From: Symbiodinium natans
Taxonomy: Eukaryota > Sar > Dinophyceae > Suessiales > Symbiodiniaceae
Reading direction: 5' to 3'
Assembly (NCBI GenBank): GCA_905221605.1
Contig: CAJNDS010002143.1
Location: 320,061-384,060 of the forward strand
Length of the DNA stretch: 64,000 nt
Under the pieces are notes generated by a model. The model worked only from the letters and a program-made list of their open reading frames with translations, did not search any database and was not told where the DNA came from. Of this stretch, positions 44,480-54,746 are shown piece by piece (positions within the stretch are counted from its first letter, which is position 1; every line of letters begins with the position of its first letter). Position numbers and translations under genes: made by a program.

Positions 44480-46560
44480 CAGCCTTGGTTGCTCTTTCAA
44501 ACACTGTTGCTGCGAGTCTGAGCTGCTTTTCCAGGCCTCCTGGCCTGCTGGAAAACCCCTTCGGGGACCCCTCGACACTCCCCGCGGGGCTCCCCTCAGG
44601 GCTTGCATTTGGGCTGGGCCGGGCTCCGCTCAACCTCAGCAGTATGCAGCAATAGTCTGCAGCACAGGCATTCAAGAAGCTGCTGGTCACGAGCACAGCG
44701 AGAACAGCGCTGAGCGCAGCACGTGTTTCGTGACCCAAGCCGAGAAGGAACAACTGTGTCCAACCTCAAAGAAAAGGGGTGGGACCACGCCAAACAACAG
44801 ACAAACGCGCGCGACTTGCGACTAAGCTCAAGGCGCAGTGCCGGCTGCTTCAACTTGAGAGAGTGATTCTGGCGACCTCGGGTGCTTCACATCACTCCCT
44901 CTGACATGCGAAGCACGGGTGCTATGCTTCCGAACTCTCCCTGGCTGCTGACCTGTCACCGGAAAGTCCCGCTGGACGGGGGCTGCCCTTGGGGCTGAGA
45001 CGATTTTCACCTAGCCTCATTGTCAGCAGCATGCCCGTCGGGTTCGAGCAACTGTTGGCCACGTTTGATCACGGTTTGTCACAAGTACAGCGGGAACAAT
45101 GTTGAGTCCAGCACGTGTTGCCTGACCCCCACCGAGAAGGAACAGCTTCGTCCAGCCTCAAAGGAAAGTTCTGGGGCCACTCAGCCCTCTACTCCAGGCA
45201 CAGCCTCGTCTGTCTCGTAATCTCAGCTTCACAGGCGTGTCCAGGCGTGTCCAGGCGTGTCCGAAGCTCACACTGCTCCCAAGAGATACCCAGCGCACCG
45301 TGTGGTTCACAAGAACATCAGCACGCTGCGATTCGCAATGGACTGGCACGCGCGACTTGCGACTAAGCTCAAGGCGCAGTGCCGGCTGCTTCAACTTGAG
45401 AGAGTGATTCTGGCGACCTCGGGTGCTCCACATCACTCGCTCTGACATGCGAACTCTTCCTGGCTGCTGGCCTGTCACCGGAAAGTCCCGCTGGACGGGG
45501 GCTGCCCTTGGGGCTGAGACGATTTTCACCTAGCCTCATTGTCAGCAGCATGCCCGTCGGGTTCGAGCAACTGTTGGCCACGTTTGATCACGGTTTGTCA
45601 CAAGTACAGCGGGAACAATGTTGAGTCCAGCACGTGTTGCCTGACCCCCACCGAGAAGGAACAGCTTCGTCCAGCCTCAAAGGAAAGTTCTGGGGCCACT
45701 CAGCCCTCTACTCCAGGCACAGCCTCGTCTGTCTCGTAATCTCAGCTTCACAGGCGTGTCCAGGCGTGTCCAGGCGTGTCCGAAGCTCACACTGCTCCCA
45801 AGAGATACCCAGCGCACCGTGTGGTTCACAAGAACATCAGCACGCTGCGATTCGCAATGGACTGGCACGCGCGACTTGCGACTAAGCTCAAGGCGCAGTG
45901 CCGGCTGCTTCAACTTGAGAGAGTGATTCTGGCGACCTCGGGTGCTCCACATCACTCGCTCTGACATGCGAACTCTTCCTGGCTGCTGGCCTGTCACCGG
46001 AAAGTCCCGCTGGACGGGGGCTGCCCTTGGGGCTGAGACGATTTTCACCTAGCCTCATTGTCAGCAGCATGCCCGTCGGCAGGGTCACGGTTGTTGTTCA
46101 CGAGTACAGCGGGAACAACGTTTAAGTCCAGCACGTGTTGCCTGACCCCATCCGAGAAAGAACAGCCTTGTCCAACCTCAAAGGCAAGCACTGGGGCCCA
46201 ACAACCCCAACAACCATCGTACAGTCGTACAGCCCCTTTCACCCCTCTCAAACGGGTGTGACCCAGCACAAGTTTGTCAACACGAACATCCACATTCTCC
46301 GGATTTCAAATCTGCAAGAGGCAAGAGACTGGTGAGTAGTGACTATACGCCAAGCCCAGCGCGCACTGCCGGCTACTTCAACTTGAGAGAGTGATTCTGG
46401 CAACCTCGGTTGCTGAACATCACTCGTCTTGATATGCGACGGCTGCCCTGCTTCCGAACTCTTTCTGGGAGCCTGGCCTACCACTCCAAGGGCCCCCTGG
46501 ACGTGGGCTCCCCTTCGGGCTAAGGTGGGGTTCGCCAAGCCTCACTCTCGGATGTATGCA
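44480..46560. repeat. Four tandem copies of a 519-bp unit
   Basis: The two central copies (about 45011-45529 and 45530-46048) are essentially identical. The outer copies (about 44490-45010 and 46049-46560) are diverged and partly truncated. Each unit contains AGCACGTGTTGCCTGAC, GAGAAGGAACAGCTTC, a triple GTCCAGGCGT, and CTTCAACTTGAGAGAGTGA. 519 is divisible by 3, but no frame is open through a whole unit; the longest is 123 codons on the minus strand. The plus frame around EKEQLRPASK keeps its residues between diverged copies, so a short exon per unit is possible. Confidence 0.9.
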
Positions 46561-46779
46561 GGTGGGACAATTCGTCACAGACTACGGACCTAACAAACTT
46601 GGGTCGAGGGCAGGTTGCTCGACCCTCTGCGCGAAGGACCCTCCGACCTCAGGGGGGAGCTTCATCAGGCACGGTCTCCGCCATGTGTCGCTCGCAGATG
46701 GCTCACTGAGGCAATGGCGGAGTGGGCGTGTGGTAGCGTTGGAGCAAAGAGTCCTGCCTGGCGTGTATTTGTGATCCTT

Positions 46780-47372
46780 TGTGCATCTTTGTGCCTTGTG
46801 CTTCGAGACGCTCTGTTGCTTCCTTGAGTCTCTTGCCCCTAGTTCCCCCTCTGAGGCTCTGGCGACGCAGCTTTGTGGAAGCTCGGCCTGGGGCTCGGTC
46901 TTGGGCTCGGCCTCGGACTCGGCCTGGGACTCGAACGGGCCTCGCTCAACCTCGCAGCGAATGTTCAGCGGGCAGGAGGTGGGCCTGGACATTTTGGGCA
47001 TGATTTTTGCCTGAGCCTCTGGCCGATCCGCACTGGGAGATTTGTGCCAAGTCGGCCGGGACGCCTTCAGTTTTGGTCCCAGCCTCGAGCAACGCAGCGG
47101 CTCACTCGGTCACTCCTGGGCACTGTGGACATGTTGTGCTGTACCATCAAGGGCCACGCGTGCTGGAACTCGTCCGACGACTAGGGCGGCAAGCTTTGTT
47201 CGAGAAGTGGTTTAGGCGACATCCGGGGAAGCTATCTCTGTCTCACTCTGCGTCTCTGAGCGCCTCTTGCCAGAGATTGCTGCTACACATTCCTATGACA
47301 CCATGCACTTGGACCTGCACAACCTTGTGTGCAGAGGTTGCTCATGACGTGTTGGAAATCTCTTGCCAGTGA
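46780..47372 (+). CDS. Possible exons, hypothetical
   Basis: A 12-bp CTCGG(C/T)CT(C/G)GG-type tandem at 46888-46935 gives Gly-Leu repeats. After it the plus frame at 47007-47372 reads HCGHVVLYHQGPRVLELVRR then LGRQALFEKWFRRHPGKLSL. It looks natural, but there is no family and no confirmed splice sites. Confidence 0.3.
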
Positions 47373-47718
47373 TTCGTTCGTTTGTCGCGTCTGAAAGGTC
47401 GCGCCATGGGTAAGAAGAGACAAAGGCCACAAGCTAAGAGGCTGCAGCTTGGCACCTGACTTTGGCCCAGCATCCCTGGTAGCAACGGTTTCCTTCAATG
47501 ACTTTTGCACCTTGGTGAGTTCATTTCTGTATTTCTAAACAGTGGCCAAGCCGACCTTCAAGAGGCTGCAAGATGTCCAATTGTCAAATGTGATGACTCT
47601 ACTGATCTCTCGGCATGTGTCGATGTGTTTTGTTACTAGTCATCTCTTCAACTCCCAACTTTCCACACTCCCCTAATAACTCCCTGGATCCCGATGATGG
47701 GACGAGGAGTGGACAGCA

Positions 47719-48180
47719 TTGACCGTGTGGCGGAAGCGCGCCAGTGCCGAAGGCTGCCTGAGCAAAGAACTCATGCTTCAGTTCCCAGTGCGCCAGCAGA
47801 GCAAGGCCAAGCGCAGCGCGAAGACCCTGGAGCTTCCATCGGAAGCTTTACCCTCGGAACCCCATGGCTTGCAATGTGTTGCAAAGAAATCTGATGGTGC
47901 CACCGCCTCGACAGTCGCACTCAGCCCACGACGGTGCAGGGCTAGCGGCAACAATGGGCCCGTCTCCACGCCTGAGAACTTAGTCACTCAACTGCACCGA
48001 TGTGTCGTCGCCAGCCCATTCAGCTCTGTGCAGGCTTGCACGCGTCTCCGGCTGTGCCTGGCAAGATCGCACTGCGGACTTGTCCCTGTTCTTGAAGTCT
48101 GCAGAGCGCGCAGTTCTAAAAAGCAGCTAGGTAGCGACCATCCCGCCCTGCCTTGCGGATCAAATCGACAGCCCGCTTGA
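47719..48180 (+). CDS. Hypothetical open frame, 153 codons
   Basis: A plus frame with LSKELMLQFPVRQQSKAKRS, SEALPSEPHGLQCVAKKSDG and PENLVTQLHRCVVASPFSSV. It is the longest unique-sequence plus frame in this region and low-complexity free. No domain is recognised. The opposite strand is only partly open. It starts at an alternative codon, so it is more likely an internal exon than a complete gene. Confidence 0.35.
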   Translation: MTVWRKRASAEGCLSKELMLQFPVRQQSKAKRSAKTLELPSEALPSEPHGLQCVAKKSDGATASTVALSPRRCRASGNNGPVSTPENLVTQLHRCVVASPFSSVQACTRLRLCLARSHCGLVPVLEVCRARSSKKQLGSDHPALPCGSNRQPA

Positions 48181-48525
48181 ACTTGCGCACACTCTCGCTC
48201 TTCCTCAGAATGCCAACAAGATTCGTGATGACTGCCGAAGCATGCGCAACTTGCGATCAAATGAGCTGCTGGCTGTGCTGTGCTCTCTCTCGACTGGCTC
48301 ATCCTAAGCATGCTTTGGTTCCTAAACCTGCAATCTCCACCCAGGCACAAGATTGTCACATCTTGAAGATGAACACGTCCAACACTCGCTCAACCAAAGC
48401 TCTGCTGTAGCTGCTGGAGATAGGTATGCTCCTGACCACGACCAGCATCTGCAGAAAGGGTTTCATTAAGTCAAGTCGGAACATGTCAGCTGCTGCACAA
48501 TTATGTTGCTAGATGCTGCTGGTAG

Positions 48526-48870
48526 CTAGCTGTCCTGTGTCGGGTTGTAGCGCTCGCCCTTCGGCAATGGCCTTGCGTGCCTTGCCACAGAAAGCACTTC
48601 TGTATTCGCACATGACAAGACAAATGACAGCACGGCTAGGAGGGCTGCAGCTGAGGCTTGTGCGGGGGTATGTACTCGCCTTGCGCGTTCTTCACGGGAC
48701 TGGCGGAGCCTCGGAGCAAACATATCCCCCACATTCAGGGCCGCAATTTTGGTTACCCTCTGGCTGTGAGCACCTGATCTGGATCTTGAACCCTCTCCGG
48801 TACGATCACCTGGTCGCTCTGTGTAACCTGGGCATGCGAAAGCTCCCGGCGTTTTTTTGAGTTTGCTCAC
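48526..48870 (-). CDS. Possible exon, hypothetical
   Basis: The minus frame has SQRVTKIAALNVGDMFAPRL then RQSREERARRVHTP. The plus strand is also open over 115 codons. The minus reading seems better. No motif. Confidence 0.28.
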   Translation of the reverse strand: MSKLKKTPGAFACPGYTERPGDRTGEGSRSRSGAHSQRVTKIAALNVGDMFAPRLRQSREERARRVHTPAQASAAALLAVLSFVLSCANTEVLSVARHARPLPKGERYNPTQDS

Positions 48871-48900
48871 CTTAAACCCTAAGCCCTTTTGACAAACCCG

Positions 48901-48932
48901 TTTTGCAGCAGGCTTGCAGAATGTCCTCGCCT
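48901..48932. repeat. Second copy of the 32-mer seen at 42353
   Basis: Matches 42353-42384 with one C/T difference, and is again preceded by CCCTAA(G/A)CCC telomere-type units (48872-48890). Confidence 0.85.
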
Positions 48933-49004
48933 GGATGGAGTCGTCATCCCAACATCTCGTGTGTCGGGCAATCTCACCCTTTGTCTACGACAAACGGGTT
49001 TGTT

Positions 49005-49031
49005 CAACCCTGAACCCTAAACCCTAAACCC
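49005..49031 (-). repeat. Short telomere-type array
   Basis: Three to four CCCTAAA/CCCTGAA units. Confidence 0.9.
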
Positions 49032-49146
49032 ATCGATGCCTTGCACGGAAGTCCAGGGCTCGCGCCATGTGCCAGCGAGCCTCGCACAGGGGCCTTGAAG
49101 CCCATGATGCCCAGCTCGTGGCTTGCCCTGGGTCAGAACTCATGGC

Positions 49147-49200
49147 TTGGGATGTTCCCCCCCCCTATATTAACAGGGATGATAGTAGGGTGTACGAAAG
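49147..49200. mobile_element. Truncated family-A element
   Basis: TTGGGATGTTCCCCCCCC followed by ATATTAACAGGGATGATAGT. The right half is missing. Confidence 0.55.
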
Positions 49201-49259
49201 TCCCGGACTGCGAGCATAAGCAGGGAACGTCCGAATTCATGGCCGAGTAAAGTCACTAA

Positions 49260-51230
49260 GTCTGCAAGTCCCTGTAGGACTGTAGGACTACAGGTACACT
49301 ACCTCACGAGTCTTACTTAGATTAGGAGTCTGGGTGCCGATAGTGAGCTGCTTGTGTGACGATGATGCATTGAGAGTTGCAGAGCCGGCTTCGGCATGGC
49401 CTTCCGAGCTCCTGAAATCCCTTGCAAGGTGCACGTGAGATGCACGCATTGAGGCAGTGCACCAAACAGGACCGAGAAAAGGGGGGGGGCGAAGTTCAGT
49501 TCAACGAGCAGGACAAAGAACAGGAATTGACGTCCCTCAACTTAGCAACTTGCAACGGGCTACAGGACTCTCCAACCTTCAACCTACCAAAGCCGCAGAC
49601 ATCTCGCGCCGAGACTTCACTTTGCTGTTGCGGTTGCGCCGAGCCGCGTTGCCGTGTCATCTCCCAGGGCTCCCCCCAAGTTTGTCCAATTTGGCCTGCC
49701 ATGTGGGACGCAGAAATCATGACGAGTGGATATGAGCAACCATGCAAGTCATCAAACATAATATGAGTTTCCATGCAAGTCATCATACAAATTGACAGTC
49801 TGCCTTCAGCCTATGATCAGCTTCTTTTTCGCGGTCGGTTTGGCTCTGGCACAATGCGTGAGTCCTTCCTTACACTCCCTTGAGGAGCAAGAAGGCACCC
49901 TCATGTCATGCAATCTCCTACGCTGGCTGCTGCAGATTTTTCACATGGGGGCACGGAAGCCGGAACCCATCCGAAGCATTCCAGACTAGAATCTGCGCCC
50001 TCCCGGAGACTGGACCTCCATGTCAGGAACAGGCTCATGGAAAGGGCCAGGCAGGGGCTCGACAGGCCACGATTGCTCACCCTCCCTGAAGCTCGTCAAC
50101 GAGGCAGTGTGTTCCATGAAACCTGGCCAATGCTGATGCTAATCCACGCATGAAGAATGGGGTGCGAACTTCATGAAAGGCACGGAGGCCACAAGCCTGC
50201 GACTGAGACGGATGTCTTGCAGAAGCTTGTCGCAGACGAGCTTGCGTCCAGTCCTCCCAGTTGCATGAGCAAGACGCGGTTGAATACATGACAAACTGCT
50301 TCGACCCAATGGTCTGTGCATGTTTTGTCGCAGCATCTCACCTACTGCTATTGTGATGCTCGCGCGTGCTTGGCGTTGCATGTCTGCGTGTCTAAGCTTC
50401 GTAAATTGGCGGTTGCATGTTTGACTGCGGTTTTGACCCCTCCCTTGTTGCCCAGCCACCAAGGACAAGAGCCGTATGGTTTATCATGTCCAGAATCCAG
50501 CCGCAAGCCCATCTCCATCATCTTCCCCCCGAAACAGTCAGTGCTCAGAAATGACCCCAATGTTCAACTCAATGACCGCATCCGAAGGATGTGTGACGGG
50601 GAAATGTGCCTGAAGTCTTGCTCCAGCTCGTAGAACCTGCGTGCGCGGCACAAGGCGAAACGCCCCGTTTCCCCATGGCACTTCCCATGTTGCCATTCCT
50701 TCGCTGCCGACATGCCGAGCATAGGATGCGTATGATCAACGGAATCAACGGAGCATGGTTCGAGCAGGACAAGGAAAGCATGACTTGGCTGGATGGCAAA
50801 AAACCCACCCGCAAACAGCAAGCCCGCACCGTTTCCCAGATGGTGGTACTAGTAAAACTGTTTTTGAGAGGTCAAGGGGTTGGCTAGGCTAGAGAGCTGG
50901 GGGTGTATGGTGGCTAGGCCGGGGGAAGTCAAAAGCGGCAAGGCTTCATATTTAATGAACGGGACTCCTGTCTCCCGTCTGCCGCAATCGGGACCCAATC
51001 GAGGACCCTGGCTGCTTTGCGCATGGCGTCTTCTGATTAAGCTCTCTGCGAAAATTTCTCTGCGTCGCCTTCGCTGCCCTGGCTTCTGTCAGACAGCTTT
51101 CGCAATCCACGGCTCACTTCGAGTTGCCAACATCATCTCCTGGTTTAAGTCGTGGCCTCACCCACCCAACACTTAGCTTCCCCCCAAAAGCCTGCCTCGG
51201 CCAAACCGCGGACTTAACTCCGTCTCCCCG
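49260..51230. other. No gene I can support
   Basis: Several 60-115 codon frames on both strands, none with a motif. The plus frame at 49457-49735 and the minus frames at 50139-50468 and 50564-50821 overlap other open frames and cannot be ranked. Confidence 0.35.
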
Positions 51231-51239
51231 CTTGTGCTG

Positions 51240-51556
51240 CCTGTCACAGAAGGGGCCCTCTGATGACATCCAGAAAGATCTCCCATGCCCCGCCTGGCAA
51301 GCTGAAGACCTGCGATTCCTGGACTGGCCCTGGCAGAAGCTCCGGTGGTCTCAAGTCACGAACTTGCATCGGCGAGAAGCCTCAGAGGTGGATGCAAGCC
51401 CTTTACGAGTGCAATCGGAACAACTTGTCACAAGAAGCTGGACCGAGTCACTCGATATCACGCCCGCACCGGCGGCGGCTGCGCGCAGCGTTGCTTCTTC
51501 ATAGGAGCGTGGGTCATACCTTAAACTCGATCAGCATGCTACCGGGAGACCCCTAA
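51240..51556 (+). CDS. Possible exon, hypothetical
   Basis: Two overlapping plus frames. One contains LKSRTCIGEKPQRWMQALYE then CNRNNLSQ; the other DLPCPAWQAEDLRFLDWPWQ. The first looks more natural. No domain. Confidence 0.3.
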
Positions 51557-51559
51557 AGA

Positions 51560-52800
51560 AGGCTGCTCAAACCGCCAGGGAAGGCGTCGGCCAGCGGCGC
51601 AGGGTAGAACAGTCGCAACAAAAACGCCAACAACCAAGCTTCGCAAGAAACCCGCCGCCTTTAACAAGCATCCCGAGGCCCAAGTACATGATCCTACATG
51701 ACCTGGAAACTGCCTGGCCTGCCGGATTGTGAAGCCCACAAGGCAGGAAACTCTTGTGCTAAACCGATCTGACGTCACAGCATATTGGCAAATGGAAAGC
51801 TAGCCTCCACTTTTGCTTGCTTAGGCCCTTTGTTGGCCAAGGTAGCAGCACAGTAAGCCAACAGCAACAACGACAGTAGTGATAGTGGAAGTTGGCAACA
51901 TCCTGTGACACCTTGGCTGCCTTGGCTCCCTGTCTATTGCGCTCTCGGCTCCGTTTACCCTGAGCCAGACAGCCCAGCTCTGCGCGTTTTTATGCATCTG
52001 CATCTGCTGTCTAGTTGAATGCGTTGAGGCGATTGCCGATTCGAGATTGCCCAACACGAGACAACAGAGAGGGCCAGCGTGGCCTCAACTGATAGAGCTT
52101 CAAACAAAATCCCGGCGATGCGATGAGATCAACCAAAAAACCACTTCAGCCGGCGGTTTATGTGAGCCCGGCAGTGGGCGTCGGAGGCTCTCCTTTTGCA
52201 AGGGCTTGGTGCCCGCCGCCCCCCCCCCCCCACCCCCCCCTGGTTACATGATTTGGAGGTTTTCGGATGGACAACCGACATCTACTGTAGTTCAGGTCTG
52301 GTCAATGCCTGAAGTCTTTTGTGGAACAACCCTAGGCTCTAAGCCCAAAAAGCCCCATTCAGTCTCCACCCAGACAAAGACTCGACGAGCTTTGACGATG
52401 CTCAGGCTGGGCAGAGGGTGGCTTCTGCAACCAAGTTGAGAAATGTTCGTTCACAGGTGCAACTAACACCAGTGGGAATGTCTCAAATTAATGGGCTTTT
52501 GAACAGCTGGGTGTTTACGGTTCTCATTGCAATAATCTTGACATTGAACGCGAAGTATCACACGCTCTGCATTAAGTACACCTCTATACAAAAACTGCAC
52601 GGCAAAATGCACGAAAGAAAAGCAACCATCAAGAGGCAAAAGCATCGAGTTTAGAGCGTCTTCCACACGGATCACGGCACACAAGTGCCGTGCAAAGTGG
52701 AAAGAGAAAGGATTTCACTGAATCTGCCATATGCCCCTTCTCAAGAATCCCCGGCTGCACGGCTGTGAGCCCTGGGAATTACTACCCTGCACCAATATAC
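51560..52800. other. No gene I can support
   Basis: Contains a C-run at 52220-52240. A plus frame with one hydrophobic stretch (VFTVLIAIILTLNAKYHTLC, about 52505-52565) followed by basic residues could be a small exon. A TA microsatellite lies at 52810-52830. Confidence 0.3.
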
Positions 52801-53149
52801 TTCAGACATTATATATATATATATATATATGTATAAGGTAATCTATGGTTTTCCCATTATTGTTTTTAATATTATCTGTATTCTTGTCGCTTTTGGTATC
52901 TGTTCTGAACGTCTTCACATTTACTTTGAAACTCACTTCTTGGTTTTCCCACCGTCGGAAAGTCAAAATTCAACGACCTTAGAAGAAGAAGAAAAAAAAA
53001 AACGCAAAAAAAGCTTCCAAAGGATACAATGGAAAAAGCAGTGGACTCCGTCCTTGAGAGAAGCCTTGGAACCTTCCCTCGAGGCCGTCAAGGTGCGGCT
53101 GATCCTTCCAGGGCTCACAACATGCCCCGTGATGCATACCAGGACATGT

Positions 53150-53241
53150 GGGGGGTTTCCTATAATAGCTGTACCCCTTTTTACCAACAAATATCACATA
53201 GAGTCCCCTTCAAAAAGGACCCCAGGAGGGTACCCCTATAA
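53150..53241. mobile_element. MITE-like inverted-repeat element
   Basis: GGTTTCCTATAATAGCTGTA with CCCCTTTTT faces AAAAAGGACCCC, then GGGTACCCCTATAAGC. The core is AT-rich. Confidence 0.65.
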
Positions 53242-53244
53242 GCA

Positions 53245-53640
53245 GAGTGAGGCGCGCGCCTTGCTGTTCAAGCTGCTCGCGCTGCCCGAGCGACCCAGAA
53301 GCACTGCCCAGAAACCTTTCTTCTTGCCCCCTGATCGAGAGCTGGAACGTGACCGACCTAAGACAAAAGAGTTGCAGTCTTTGCCTCATCTCCGTGGGCC
53401 CAATGGTTTGAAAAAGAACCTCTCGAACCTGTGCTAGTAGCAGGCCCAGCAGCGGCTCAATCGGCTCAATCTCGATGACTGCGAGTCCCTCGGGAGCCCA
53501 GGCGACTACCGCTGGCCAGCTGTGCTTTGGCGAAAGCATTCTCAGGCTCACATACATTCTCATGCGCTGGTCCTTTCACGAAACAACATGCCACCAAAGA
53601 AGTGACGTACCATTCTGGTGAAGCCAAGTGGCAGGGACTG
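53245..53640. other. Exon-like sequence, strand unclear
   Basis: The plus frame reads RALLFKLLALPERPRSTAQK then PFFLPPDRELERDRPKTKEL. The minus frame reads EIEPIEPLLGLLLAQVREVL then FQTIGPTEMRQRLQLFCLRS. Both are natural, and I cannot choose between them. Confidence 0.3.
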
Positions 53641-53882
53641 CCTGCTCGAACCTTGCTCACGGACACCAGTCTTACAATAAATCGCACGCGATACATCATA
53701 TCACCAAGAATATTTTTCTATATGCCACTACTAACTCCACATTACATCATTACATGTTGTCGAGCGTCGACGCGACGCCGCAGATTTCGGCGACTGTGGC
53801 GCCCTCGGCGTCGTGTGAGGGGAGCTGGACGTGGGCTCCTCTGGCACTGCCTCGGCCTCAGAGCCCAATTTGCAGTCAGTAT

Positions 53883-53969
53883 GAGGGTTTACGAAACATA
53901 GGGGACCCCTTTAAGCAGGACTTAAGCAGGACCCCCATGACAAGGTACCCCCCATTTTCGGAAACCACC
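53883..53969. mobile_element. Family-B element
   Basis: GAGGGTTTACGAAACATAGG at the left faces CCCCATTTTCGGAAACCACC at the right. It contains an internal 11-bp direct duplication of TTAAGCAGGAC. Confidence 0.65.
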
Positions 53970-54376
53970 GCATGCCGAGATAGAACACATGCCGGGTCAC
54001 TATGTGTGGGCGGCGTTGGAAGACGGAGCCCAGGATGCCGCTCCCTCACGGAGATGGCTAGGTATCTACGTATACACGCATAGAGACCATGCACATGTGC
54101 ACAGGCGTGTCTGTGCACATGTGCAGGTGCGTATGTACATGTCTTATGACCACAAGTGCAGTTCCCCGCAAAGCGCAACACGAGTTTCGAGCCTCTGCTC
54201 TTTCTGGATGAGCCTTAAGTTGGTGGTCAACAGCAGTACACTTGCATGACACATGCGACCTGGATGTTGAATAACACAGTTGCCATGAAAGGCATGATGT
54301 GGAGAGACCGTCTAACTGCTAATTGAGATGAGCTTCGGCGAGATCTCCTTCCAAGTTCCACCGACAAACCAAAATT

Positions 54377-54630
54377 TCACATGCAGCCCCCGTATGGCAT
54401 GGCATGGCATAGCTGGCTCCTCGAGCGACGCTTCCTCCGTCCAGCCCCGGCTGCTTCAGAAGGGTCACCCCAGGCTTCTGGCACAGCGCCCTGGGCCAAC
54501 ACAGACATCAACACTGACTTTTGACACACGATTTGCCTGAGAACTAAGAAGCCGGCACCTGAACTACTCCTCTTGGACCACATGCGCCTTACAAACTTTG
54601 GTGATCTTGCACCGCTGTCCTGGGACAAAC
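54377..54630 (-). other. Open frame, doubtful
   Basis: The minus frame contains FLVLRQIVCQKSVLMSVLAQ. It may be a 3' exon of the channel-like gene, but no link was made. Confidence 0.2.
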
Positions 54631-54746
54631 AAGCTGGCAGGTCTCAACTCTCATCAGCTAAAGCCCTTTCCTACTTCCAGAAAGAGGAAAAAATCGCTCC
54701 TGAGAAGAGACGTTGTAATGAAGCACCTCGTCCTCGCTCTTGAACA

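Noticed and set aside
45020-46048. Identical pairs of 60-123 codon frames on both strands
   Set aside because: They repeat because the 519-bp unit is duplicated. No frame spans a unit and no family motif is present, so they were not called as genes.
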